In this document: positions 8,472 through 15,871 of the stretch, piece after piece
How positions within the stretch are numbered: position 1 is the stretch's first letter
How the letters are laid out: each line of letters starts with the position of its first letter
Assembly: GCF_014645655.1 (NCBI RefSeq)
Contig: NZ_BMMD01000007.1
Coordinates: 1 to 64,000 of the forward strand
Direction: 5' to 3'
DNA length: 64,000 bases
Source of the DNA: Agromyces bauzanensis
GTDB taxonomy: Bacteria > Actinomycetota > Actinomycetes > Actinomycetales > Microbacteriaceae
The notes under the pieces: model-generated
What the model was told of the DNA's origin: nothing
Seen by the model: the letters and a program-made list of their open reading frames with translations, nothing else
Databases searched by the model: none
Position numbers and translations under genes: made by a program

Positions 8472-9494
8472 ATGCCAGCTCCGATCAGCGCAGGCACCTC
8501 CCTCGTCACCGCCCGGGAGCGCGCGCTCGCCGTGCTCGGGGGTGAATCCGACGACGCCACCCTTCGGCGCTACCTGCACGGCATCGCGGGCGTCGATGCG
8601 GTGGGACTCGAGCAGCGCGCCGCCGCGCTCGGCACGCGTTCCATCAAGACGACGTCCAAGAAGTGGGCGCTCGACCGCATCATCTCGCTCATCGACCTCA
8701 CCACCCTCGAGGGCGCCGACACCCCCGGCAAGGTGCGCTCGCTCGTCGCGAAGGCGTTGAACGCCGATCCGGCGGATGCCACAACGCCACGCGTCGCGGC
8801 CGTCTGCGTCTACGGCGACATGGTCCCGTCGGCCGTCGATGCGCTGGGCGCGGCCCACGGCGATCCCGATGACGGCGGCATCGCCGTCGCGGCGGTCGCC
8901 ACGGCGTTCCCGTCCGGGCGAGCCTCGCTCGACATCAAGCTCGCCGACACGGCCGAGGCCGTCGCGGCCGGTGCCGACGAGATCGACATGGTCATCGACC
9001 GCGGCGCGTTCCTCGCCGGGCGGTATGGGCTGGTCTTCGACCAGATCGCGGCCGTGAAGGAGGCCTGCCGCCGCCCCGACGGCACGAGCGCGAGTCTCAA
9101 GGTGATCCTCGAGACCGGCGAACTCATGACCTACGACAACGTCCGCCGCGCGTCGTGGCTCTCGATCCTCGCGGGCGGCGACTTCATCAAGACGTCCACC
9201 GGAAAGGTGCAGCCCGCCGCGACGCTGCCCGTCACGCTCCTCATGCTGGAGGTCGTGCGCGACTGGCACCTGATGACCGGTCAGCGCATCGGCGTGAAGC
9301 CCGCGGGCGGCATCCGCGCCTCGAAGGACGCCATCAAGTACCTCGTCACCGTCGCCGAGACGGCCGGCGAGGAGTGGCTCCAGCCGCACCTGTTCCGGTT
9401 CGGCGCATCGAGCCTCCTGAACGACGTGCTCCTTCAGCGCCAGAAGATCACGTCGGGGCACTACTCCGGCGCCGACTACGTGACGATCGACTGA
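8472..9494 (+). CDS. deoC: Deoxyribose-phosphate aldolase DeoC
   Basis: Class I aldolase cleaving 2-deoxyribose-5-phosphate to acetaldehyde and glyceraldehyde-3-phosphate. The 340 residues contain the Schiff-base lysine motif GGDFIKTSTGK, the second lysine motif IGVKPAGGIR, and the EIDMVIDRGAFLAG strand. At 340 residues it belongs to the long form (E. coli about 259) with an extra N-terminal region of about 70 residues. The acetaldehyde produced explains the two aldehyde-dehydrogenase genes that follow directly in the operon. RBS is weak (GAAAGCCAGG region upstream). Confidence 0.95.
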   Translation: MPAPISAGTSLVTARERALAVLGGESDDATLRRYLHGIAGVDAVGLEQRAAALGTRSIKTTSKKWALDRIISLIDLTTLEGADTPGKVRSLVAKALNADPADATTPRVAAVCVYGDMVPSAVDALGAAHGDPDDGGIAVAAVATAFPSGRASLDIKLADTAEAVAAGADEIDMVIDRGAFLAGRYGLVFDQIAAVKEACRRPDGTSASLKVILETGELMTYDNVRRASWLSILAGGDFIKTSTGKVQPAATLPVTLLMLEVVRDWHLMTGQRIGVKPAGGIRASKDAIKYLVTVAETAGEEWLQPHLFRFGASSLLNDVLLQRQKITSGHYSGADYVTID

Positions 9495-9523
9495 CCCTTC
9501 GATCGCATGAGACTGAGGACGAC

Positions 9524-11158
9524 ATGAGCTTTCTCGAATACGCCCCGGCCCCCGAGTCGCGAGCGATCCTCTCGCTCCGCGACCGGTACGGCCTCTTCAT
9601 CGACGGCGAGTTCGTCGACGGCCGCGGCACGCCCTTCCAGACCATCTCGCCCGCGACAGAGGAGCACATCGCCACGATCGCGAACGCGAACGAGGCGGAT
9701 GTCGCGGACGCCGTCGCCGCGGCCCGCCGCGCCTACGACCGCACCTGGTCGAGGATGAGCGGCCGCGACCGAGGCAAGTACCTCTTCCGCATCGCGCGAC
9801 TCGTGCAGGAGCGCTCACGCGAGCTCGCCGTCGCCGAGTCGCTCGACAACGGGAAGCCCATCAAGGAATCGCGCGATGTCGACGTCCCGCTCGTGGCCGC
9901 GTGGTTCTTCTACTACGCGGGCTGGGCCGACAAGCTCGACCATGCCGGCCTCGGCGGCGACCCCCGTTCGCTCGGCGTGGCCGCACAGGTGATCCCGTGG
10001 AACTTCCCGCTGCTCATGCTGGCGTGGAAGATCGCGCCGGCGCTCGCGGCCGGCAACACCGTGGTGCTGAAGCCCGCCGAGACCACCCCGCTCACGGCGT
10101 TGATCTTCGCCGAGATCCTGCAGCAGGCGGAGCTCCCGCCCGGCGTCGTGAACATCATCACGGGCGCGGGCGACACCGGGGCGGCGCTCGTCGCGCACGA
10201 CGGTGTCGACAAGGTGGCCTTCACGGGCTCGACCGCCGTCGGGCGCGCGATCGCCAAGCAGATCGCCGGCACCGACAAGAGGGTCACCCTCGAACTCGGC
10301 GGCAAGGCCGCGAACATCGTGTTCGACGACGCGCCCATGGACCAGGCGATCGAGGGCATCGTCAACGGCATCTTCTTCAACCAGGGCCACGTGTGCTGCG
10401 CAGGCTCGCGCCTGCTCGTGCAGGAGAACATCCACGACGAGGTCGTCGAGCGGCTGAAGCTTCGCCTGGCGACCCTCCGGCTCGGCGATCCGCTCGACAA
10501 GAACACCGACATCGGCGCGATCAACTCGAAGGAACAGCTCGAGCGCATCCACGAGCTCTCCGAGATCGGTGTCGCCGAGGGGGCCGACCGCTGGAGCGCG
10601 CCGTGCGAGATCCCCGAGAACGGGTTCTGGTACGCGCCGACCATCTTCACGAACGTGCAGACCTCGAGCCGCATCGCGCGTGACGAGATCTTCGGGCCGG
10701 TGCTCTCGGTGCTCACGTTCCGCACGCCCGCCGAGGCGATCGCGAAGGCCAACAACACGCCGTACGGCCTGTCCGCCGGCATCTGGACCGATAAGGGCAG
10801 TCGCATCCTCGCGGTCGCCGATCAGCTGCGTGCGGGCGTCGTCTGGGCCAACACGTTCAACCGCTTCGACCCCGCTTCGCCGTTCGGCGGCTACAAGGAG
10901 TCGGGCTACGGCCGCGAGGGCGGACGCCACGGCCTTGCCGCGTACCTCGCGCCGGCGGCGACCGTCGGTCGAGGAGGCGCGCAGTTCTCCACTGGTCGAG
11001 GAGGCGCGCAGCGCCGTCTCGAGACCGGTGCGGCCGCAGCACCCGCTGATCTCGATACGGCTTCCGAGCGGCCTACTCGATCAACCGAGACCGCAGCGAA
11101 GCCGGCGCGTCGCACCCGCCGAACCGCCAAGCCCGCGAAGAAGGGAGCCGCGAAGTGA
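9524..11158 (+). CDS. NAD(P)-dependent aldehyde dehydrogenase of the deoC operon
   Basis: Probably oxidises the acetaldehyde released by DeoC to acetate. The 544 residues contain the ALDH landmarks: [29 protein letters not shown], the general base in LELGGK, the catalytic cysteine region FNQGHVCCAGSR (about residue 291) and EIFGPVLSVL. ATG 9524 has TGAGGAC upstream. The core ends near residue 480. It is followed by about 40 residues encoded by a palindromic repeat inserted in frame (10967-11090), then a basic Lys/Arg/Ala-rich tail ending KPAKKGAAK. The stop overlaps the next gene's GTG (GTGA). Confidence 0.93.
   Translation: MSFLEYAPAPESRAILSLRDRYGLFIDGEFVDGRGTPFQTISPATEEHIATIANANEADVADAVAAARRAYDRTWSRMSGRDRGKYLFRIARLVQERSRELAVAESLDNGKPIKESRDVDVPLVAAWFFYYAGWADKLDHAGLGGDPRSLGVAAQVIPWNFPLLMLAWKIAPALAAGNTVVLKPAETTPLTALIFAEILQQAELPPGVVNIITGAGDTGAALVAHDGVDKVAFTGSTAVGRAIAKQIAGTDKRVTLELGGKAANIVFDDAPMDQAIEGIVNGIFFNQGHVCCAGSRLLVQENIHDEVVERLKLRLATLRLGDPLDKNTDIGAINSKEQLERIHELSEIGVAEGADRWSAPCEIPENGFWYAPTIFTNVQTSSRIARDEIFGPVLSVLTFRTPAEAIAKANNTPYGLSAGIWTDKGSRILAVADQLRAGVVWANTFNRFDPASPFGGYKESGYGREGGRHGLAAYLAPAATVGRGGAQFSTGRGGAQRRLETGAAAAPADLDTASERPTRSTETAAKPARRTRRTAKPAKKGAAK
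10967..11090. repeat. REP-like palindromic repeat inside the aldehyde dehydrogenase gene
   Basis: GGTCGAGGAGGCGCGCAG occurs at 10967-10984 and again at 10994-11011, where it continues to GTCTCGAGACC at 11016-11026 so that the ends pair (GGTCGAG with CTCGAGACC). A second palindromic block follows (CTCGATACG near 11051, CTACTCGATCAACC near 11074). A related element occurs at 21448-21474. The element stays in frame and adds about 40 residues to the enzyme's C-terminus. Confidence 0.65.
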
Positions 11159-12015
11159 GCCGCCTCGCCGTGCCGAAGACCTACAAGCTCTACATCGGCG
11201 GCGCATTCCCGCGCAGCGAATCCGGACGCACCTACGAGGTCGTCTCGGCTTCGGGTGCGTTCCTCGCGAATGCCGCGAAGGCATCGCGGAAGGACGCCCG
11301 CGATGCGGTGGTGGCCGCGCGCGCCGCCGTCTCGGGCTGGGGCGGAGCGACCGCCTACAACCGCGGCCAGGTGCTCTACCGTATCGCCGAGCTCCTCGAG
11401 GGGCGCCGGGCCCAGTTCATCGCGGAGATCGAGGAGGCCGAGGGCGTCACGCGCGCCGTGGCGTCCGCCCAGGTGGACGAGTCGATCGATCGCTGGGTCT
11501 GGTACGCGGGGTGGGCCGACAAGTTCGCCCAGGTCGCCGGCAATGCCAACCCGGTCGCCGGGCCGTACTTCAACATCTCGGTCCCCGAGCCGACCGGCGT
11601 CGTCGCCATCGTCGTGCCGCAGGACTCCTCCCTGCTCGGGTTCGTCTCCGCGGTCGCTCCCGCGCTCGTCGCGGGCAACTCGGTCGTGGCGGTCGCGAGC
11701 GAGCGGTTCCCGCTCTCGGCCATCAGCCTGGCCGAGGTGCTCGCGACGAGCGACGTGCCGAAGGGCGTCGTCAATGTGCTCACGGGCTCGCCGGCCGAGA
11801 TCGCGCCGTGGCTCGCGAGCCACGCCGACGTGAACGCGCTCGACCTCGTCGGCGCGGGCGACCTCGACTGGATCTCGCTCGAGATCGAGGCGGCCGACAC
11901 GCTGAAGCGGGTGCTCCGCCCCGAGCAGGGTCCGGATGCCGCGGCGCCGGCGCTCGGGCGCATCAGCGCGTTCACCGAGACGAAGACGGTCTGGCACACG
12001 AAGAGCCTGCGGTAG
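11155..12015 (+). CDS. Truncated aldehyde-dehydrogenase-like protein lacking the catalytic cysteine domain
   Basis: A 286-residue protein aligned with the N-terminal NAD-binding half of ALDHs (VPKTYKLYIGGAFPRSESGR, RGQVLYRIAELLEGR, PEPTGVVAIVVPQDSSLLGF). It has no FTGS loop, no ELGGK base and no Cys motif; instead of the catalytic domain it ends with a short segment ITAFTETKT-like (ISAFTETKTVWHTKSLR). It is coupled to the catalytic ALDH by a GTGA overlap. As I recall, deoC-ALDH-ALDH-like trios recur in actinobacteria, so this looks like a maintained non-catalytic partner rather than fresh decay. A role as a subunit or scaffold is inference. Confidence 0.8.
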   Translation: MSRLAVPKTYKLYIGGAFPRSESGRTYEVVSASGAFLANAAKASRKDARDAVVAARAAVSGWGGATAYNRGQVLYRIAELLEGRRAQFIAEIEEAEGVTRAVASAQVDESIDRWVWYAGWADKFAQVAGNANPVAGPYFNISVPEPTGVVAIVVPQDSSLLGFVSAVAPALVAGNSVVAVASERFPLSAISLAEVLATSDVPKGVVNVLTGSPAEIAPWLASHADVNALDLVGAGDLDWISLEIEAADTLKRVLRPEQGPDAAAPALGRISAFTETKTVWHTKSLR

Positions 12016-12051
12016 GCGGCGCGTGTCCGGGAGCAACGGCGCGTCGGACGA

Positions 12052-12123
12052 GTGAGCCGGCTGGTCTCCGACCCGTTCGACCACCGCGTCACGAAGCAGG
12101 GCGGGCTGATCGTCTCCCGCGGC
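12052..12123 (+). pseudogene. N-terminal stub of a small conserved actinobacterial protein
   Basis: A GTG-initiated frame encodes about 25 residues (SDPFDHRVTKQGGLIVSRGA). It resembles the first strands of a short actinobacterial hypothetical protein family (F.YRVTKDG..F.S..GR). After about 12120 the family pattern ends abruptly and the DNA continues into the 3' half of a glycerophosphodiesterase gene in another frame. The longer open frame that follows is not coding. Confidence 0.35.
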
Positions 12124-12571
12124 GCTCGCCCATCGGGAGACCGCCCGAGCACTCGTCGAGCTGAAGGCCGACTGGCGGGTCGAGGAGATCCGCCGGGTCG
12201 TCGACCTCGTCGAACGCCACGGACTGCGCGGCCGGGTGGTGCTGCAGAGCTTCAGCCTCGAGACGCTCTTCGCCGTGCAGCAGGTGTCGCCCACCACGCC
12301 GCGCATCATGCTCATCCGCGAGCTGCCCGCCGAGCCCGTGGCACTCGGCGAACGACTCGGCGTCATCGGGTTCGGCACGACCGCGGCATCCGTCACCGCC
12401 GTGCCGGGCGCGCTCGAGGCGCTGCTCGAGGCGGGCGTCGCGGTGCTCTGCTACACCCTGAACACGCACGAGACGTGGCAGGACGTGAGCGAGCTCGGCG
12501 TCGACGGCATCATCACCGACCAGCCGAGCGAGCTCGACGAGAGGCTCGCGGTCACCGCGCCCGGGACGTGA
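12122..12571 (+). pseudogene. 3' half of a glycerophosphodiester phosphodiesterase (GDPD) gene
   Basis: In frame 2 about 149 codons read ALVELKADWRVEEIRRVVDL, then GRVVLQSFSLETL and TLNTHETWQDVSELGVDGII with TDQP near the end. This is the second half of a GDPD TIM barrel (E-x-K active-site strand, QSF strand, final D-G-I-x-T-D-x-P). The N-terminal third with the catalytic GHRG...PENT is missing, replaced by the stub at 12052. A GTG at 12236 could give a 111-residue product but it would lack the active site. Confidence 0.7.
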
Positions 12572-12578
12572 TCGAGGC

Positions 12579-13121
12579 TCAGGCCACGTCGAGGCCGAGC
12601 CGATCGGCGGCCTCGTGGAATTCGTCGTGCATGCGCGCCGAGAACAGCACGAAGCGCACGAGGGCCGGTGCCCGCTCTGCCTCGGTCGCCGCGTCGAGCG
12701 CCACGACCGCGGTGTCGTCGGCGGGCCAGCCGTAGATCCCGGCCGAGATGGCCGGCATGGCGACGGAGGTCGCGCCGAGCTCGGCGGCGAGGTCGATCGA
12801 GTTGCGGTACGCGTTCGCGAGGAGCTTCCGCCGTTCGTCCGCCTCGGGGCCGGGCCCGGGCCAGACCGGGCCGACGGCGTGGATGACCCATCGCGCCGGC
12901 AGCCGTCCCGCCCTGGTCGCCACGGCCTCACCCGTGTGCACCCCGTTGGGGTGGGAGGTCGCGCGGAGCCGTCGGCACTCCTCGAGGATCGCCGGCCCGC
13001 CCGCGCGGTGGATCGCGCCGTCGACGCCACCGCCGCCGAGCAGGCTCGAGTTCGCGGCGTTCACGATGGCGTCGACGCGCTCGCGCGTGATGTCGCCGAG
13101 AACGATCTCGATGCGCCGCAT
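12579..13121 (-). CDS. Macro-domain protein, O-acetyl-ADP-ribose deacetylase (YmdB-like)
   Basis: Single macro domain of 180 residues that should bind ADP-ribose and hydrolyse O-acetyl-ADP-ribose or ADP-ribosyl esters. Key features: the DAIVNAANSSLLGGGGVDGAI block with the catalytic Asn-Ala-Ala-Asn and Asp, and PAISAGIYGWP near the distal ribose loop. ATG 13121 begins MRRIEIVLGDIT, the usual first strand. It lies 7 bases downstream of the CsoR-type gene on the same strand, so the two are probably co-transcribed. Confidence 0.92.
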   Translation of the reverse strand: MRRIEIVLGDITRERVDAIVNAANSSLLGGGGVDGAIHRAGGPAILEECRRLRATSHPNGVHTGEAVATRAGRLPARWVIHAVGPVWPGPGPEADERRKLLANAYRNSIDLAAELGATSVAMPAISAGIYGWPADDTAVVALDAATEAERAPALVRFVLFSARMHDEFHEAADRLGLDVA

Positions 13122-13128
13122 CCGCCGG

Positions 13129-13407
13129 CTATCCGCGGTTGTTGGAGAGCTCGAAGATGCGCAGCAGTTCGGCGACCGCGTCGTCGCGCTGGTCTCCGCC
13201 CGCCTCGTACATGTCGGTGACATGCGTGCGCAGGTGGTTCTCGACGAGCAGCTTGTTGAGCGAGCCCAGCGACTTCTGCACCGCGAGCGAGAGCGTGATG
13301 ATGTCGACGCAGTAGTCCTCGTTCTCGATCATCTTCTCGATGCCGCGGAGCTGACCCTCGATGATCTTCGTGCGGTGCAGGGCGCGCTTCTTGATGTCGT
13401 CGATCAC
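13129..13407 (-). CDS. CsoR/RcnR/FrmR-family metal- or aldehyde-sensing repressor
   Basis: All-helical 92-residue regulator (DUF156). RALHRTKIIEGQLRGIEKMI is the conserved DNA-binding first helix. The sensor residues are Cys33 (ENEDYC), His58 and His62 (ENHLRTH). Copper-sensing CsoR has Cys-His-Cys at the equivalent places, so the third ligand here is His, not Cys; the ligand may be nickel, cobalt, formaldehyde or another signal. It starts with GTG 13407, 6 nt after TATCCT. A palindrome at 13435-13449 lies in the short divergent region and is the likely operator. Confidence 0.9.
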   Translation of the reverse strand: MIDDIKKRALHRTKIIEGQLRGIEKMIENEDYCVDIITLSLAVQKSLGSLNKLLVENHLRTHVTDMYEAGGDQRDDAVAELLRIFELSNNRG

Positions 13408-13434
13408 TACAACAGGATACCGCGCGGGTCCATG

Positions 13435-13449
13435 TACCCCTCTGAGGTA
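13435..13449. promoter_or_regulatory. Candidate CsoR-type operator
   Basis: TACCCCTCTGAGGTA has TACC/GGTA arms around a C/G-rich core, as in CsoR/FrmR operators (TACCCCC..GGGTA). It sits in the 74-base divergent region between the CsoR-type gene and the DUF2207 gene, next to the TATCCT and TACCGT -10-like boxes of both. Binding is inferred. Confidence 0.5.
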
Positions 13450-13481
13450 TCACGCGGCGCGCGGGGCGATACCGTTGGGGC

Positions 13482-15344
13482 ATGGTCCGTGCCTCCGTTC
13501 GCGCCGTCCTCGCACTCGCCGTCCTCGCGCTCGCGCTGGGCCCCGCCGGGGCGGCCGCCGCGGTTCCGGTCGCATCGGCGGCCGCCGGGTCCGCGGCATC
13601 CGTCACGGCACTGCCCGCAGATGTCGACGACTTCTCGTTCGCGTCCTTCGACGCGGTGTACGAGCTGAGCCGCGACGAGAACCTGCGTTCGGTGCTCGAC
13701 ACGACCGAGACCCTCGTGGCCGTCTTCCCGGAGTTCGACCAGAATCGCGGCATCCGGCGGGCGATCCCGCTGCGCTACCAGGGGCACCCGACCGACATCC
13801 GGGTGGACTCGGTGACGGACGAGACCGGCACGCCGCGGCCGTTCGAGGTGGAGCGCGACGAGGAGGGCGTGTTCCTGCTCATCACGATCCGTGCCGACGA
13901 CTACGTGCACGGCGAGCAGACCTACGTCATCAGCTACCGCCAGCACAACGTCACGCTCGAGCCCGATGACGCGGACCTCGACGAGTTCTACTGGGACGTG
14001 AACGGAACCGGTTGGGCGCAGCCGTTCGGGCGCGTCCGCGCCGAGTTGCGGATGTCGGAGGAGGTCGCCGAGGGCTTCACGGGCGCCGTGGCGTGCTACC
14101 GCGGATGGGAGGGCTCCTCGACGCCCTGCGAGTCGCTCGAGGCCGCTGAGTCGATGCCGCCCGTCGTGACCGCGGAGGCGGCCGGCCTCGGACCGTACGA
14201 GAACCTCACGATCGCGGTCGGCTTCGACGCCGCCACGTTCGAGCCGCGCGACGAGTCGTTCGGCGCCTCGGCCGCGGCCGTCACGGGCGCGGTCGGCGCG
14301 GTCGGCGCCGTCGCGGCCATGGTCGCGGCGATCGTGCTGCGGCTCACGCGCTGGCGCGACCACCCCGGCCGCGGCACGATCATCGCGCAGTACGAGCCGC
14401 CGCGCGTGAGCGCCATGGTGTCGTCCGACCTCGTCGGCCAGTCGGGCAAGGGCGTGACGGCGACCATCCTCGAGCGGGCGGTCGACGGGGAGCTCCGGAT
14501 CGTCGAGACCGGCCGCAAGCGCTACGCCGTCGAGTTCATGGGCGGCGAGGCGGGCGACGCCGACGCCCGATCGGTCGTGTCGGCACTGTTCAGCGGCCTG
14601 CCGACGCGGGGCGCTCGCCGAGACCTGAAGACCCGCGACACGACGCTCGGCAAGCGCCTGCTCGCGATCCGCCAGCGCGTCGGGAAGGGCGTCGTCACCA
14701 TGGGCCTGCGCCGCAGGCCCGACCTGGGGATCCGCGTGCTGCTGGCGGTCGGCGCGGGGGCCTTCGCGACGCTCAGCCTCGTCTTCGGCATCGTCGCGAT
14801 CGACGACAACATGGGCGGCGCGTGGCCCGCGCTGCTGTTCATCGTCGCGATCGCCGCGGCGATCACGGCGATCATCGCGGTCGCCGTCGTACGCCCCCTC
14901 ACCGAGGCGGGCCGTGGGCTCCGTGATCACCTCGAGGGCCTCCGGCTGTACATCCGACTCGCCGAGGCAGACCGCCTCCGCGTGCTGCAGAGCCCGAGCG
15001 GCGCCCTGCGCGTCGACCGCCCAGGTGCGACGACGGCAACGGTCGATTCGGCCGTGGTATTGAAGCTCCACGAGCGACTCCTGCCCTACGCGGTGCTCTT
15101 CGGCCTTGAGCGGGAGTGGAGTCGCGAACTGGCGGCGCTGTACGAGCAGCGCGGCGAGAGCCCCTCGTGGTACGCCGGGCGCGACGGCTTCAACGCGGGG
15201 CTGTTCGCGGCATCCGTCTCCTCGTTCACGGCCGCATCGAGCGCCTCGTGGTCGGGATCGAGCTCGAGTTCGTCGTCGAGCGGATCGGGTGGCGGTGGCT
15301 CGTCGGGCGGCGGTGGCGGCGGTGGCGGCGGTGGCGGCGTCTGA
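13482..15344 (+). CDS. DUF2207 family membrane protein with glycine-rich tail
   Basis: A 620-residue exported membrane protein. Residues 1-35 form a signal sequence. The extracytoplasmic DUF2207 domain follows (DDFSFASFDAVYELSRDEN and ISYR, about 45-250). Membrane helices lie near 262-285, 420-445 and 450-475, with cytoplasmic regions between and after. The last 45 residues are Ser then Gly repeats (SGGGGGGGGGGGV), common in the family. Function is unknown. ATG 13482 follows TACCGT by 6 nt. It is divergent from the CsoR gene and may share its operator. Confidence 0.9.
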   Translation: MVRASVRAVLALAVLALALGPAGAAAAVPVASAAAGSAASVTALPADVDDFSFASFDAVYELSRDENLRSVLDTTETLVAVFPEFDQNRGIRRAIPLRYQGHPTDIRVDSVTDETGTPRPFEVERDEEGVFLLITIRADDYVHGEQTYVISYRQHNVTLEPDDADLDEFYWDVNGTGWAQPFGRVRAELRMSEEVAEGFTGAVACYRGWEGSSTPCESLEAAESMPPVVTAEAAGLGPYENLTIAVGFDAATFEPRDESFGASAAAVTGAVGAVGAVAAMVAAIVLRLTRWRDHPGRGTIIAQYEPPRVSAMVSSDLVGQSGKGVTATILERAVDGELRIVETGRKRYAVEFMGGEAGDADARSVVSALFSGLPTRGARRDLKTRDTTLGKRLLAIRQRVGKGVVTMGLRRRPDLGIRVLLAVGAGAFATLSLVFGIVAIDDNMGGAWPALLFIVAIAAAITAIIAVAVVRPLTEAGRGLRDHLEGLRLYIRLAEADRLRVLQSPSGALRVDRPGATTATVDSAVVLKLHERLLPYAVLFGLEREWSRELAALYEQRGESPSWYAGRDGFNAGLFAASVSSFTAASSASWSGSSSSSSSSGSGGGGSSGGGGGGGGGGGV

Positions 15345-15369
15345 CGCCGCAGAGGCCAGATCCCGGCGG

Positions 15370-15573
15370 TCAGTCCTCGTCGGCGGACGCGGGCTCGTCG
15401 GCGAGCGGCACCCGGCGTTCCTCGTCGACGCCGGGTACCTCGTCGTCGAGGCTGTCGTCGAGCGTGCGCTCGTCGTCCTCGAACGCGAGTTCGCCCTCCT
15501 CGAACTCGGTGTCCTGCGCGACCGTGAATTCGTCGTCCTCGGGCGTGACGTCCGCCCCCGCGAGATCGTCCAT
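15370..15573 (-). CDS. Small very acidic protein, function unknown
   Basis: A 67-residue protein with over 40% Asp/Glu and one short basic patch (EERRV), no membrane segment and probably intrinsically disordered. Support for being real: ATG 15573 lies 6 nt after TATGCT, the leaderless signature of this genome, and the composition is not what an antisense frame gives. It is convergent with the DUF2207 gene, 25 bases apart. No family recognised. Confidence 0.65.
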   Translation of the reverse strand: MDDLAGADVTPEDDEFTVAQDTEFEEGELAFEDDERTLDDSLDDEVPGVDEERRVPLADEPASADED

Positions 15574-15871
15574 GCCTGAAGCATAGGCGGAGACGCGGCC
15601 CTCCGCACCGTGCGCCAGACGCCCGGCCTCGCCGCTGGCGGCGCGCTCGCGGCCGCGGCGTTCGGATCCGCGTCGCCGACCGCGCCGCGGAACCGCTAGA
15701 ATGGCAGGGCGCCCGACGAATCCGTTCTTCGGCCGACCGCGTGGACTCAGTCCATGTGCTGCTCGGTTCGGGATTCGGCGTACCGCGAGCTGGGCTCCGA
15801 TGCCCCGAGCGGCCCGGCCACCGCGACCCGGTGCAGGAGGCGCGCAGCAGTCGGCCAGAAACGGGAGGACC
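15574..15871 (+). promoter_or_regulatory. Upstream region and promoter of the SNF2-type helicase
   Basis: About 300 bases without a recognisable gene. GCTAGAAT gives a good -10 (TAGAAT, 15697-15702), which would leave a leader of about 165 nt before the ATG at 15872. The rpsO and pnp promoters have a similar GCTAGAGT box. No riboswitch structure was recognised. Confidence 0.4.

Noticed and set aside
12052-12735. A 227-codon plus-strand frame over the GDPD remnant and into the macro-domain gene
   Set aside because: Only the first 25 codons resemble a protein; after that the real signal is in another frame or on the other strand.
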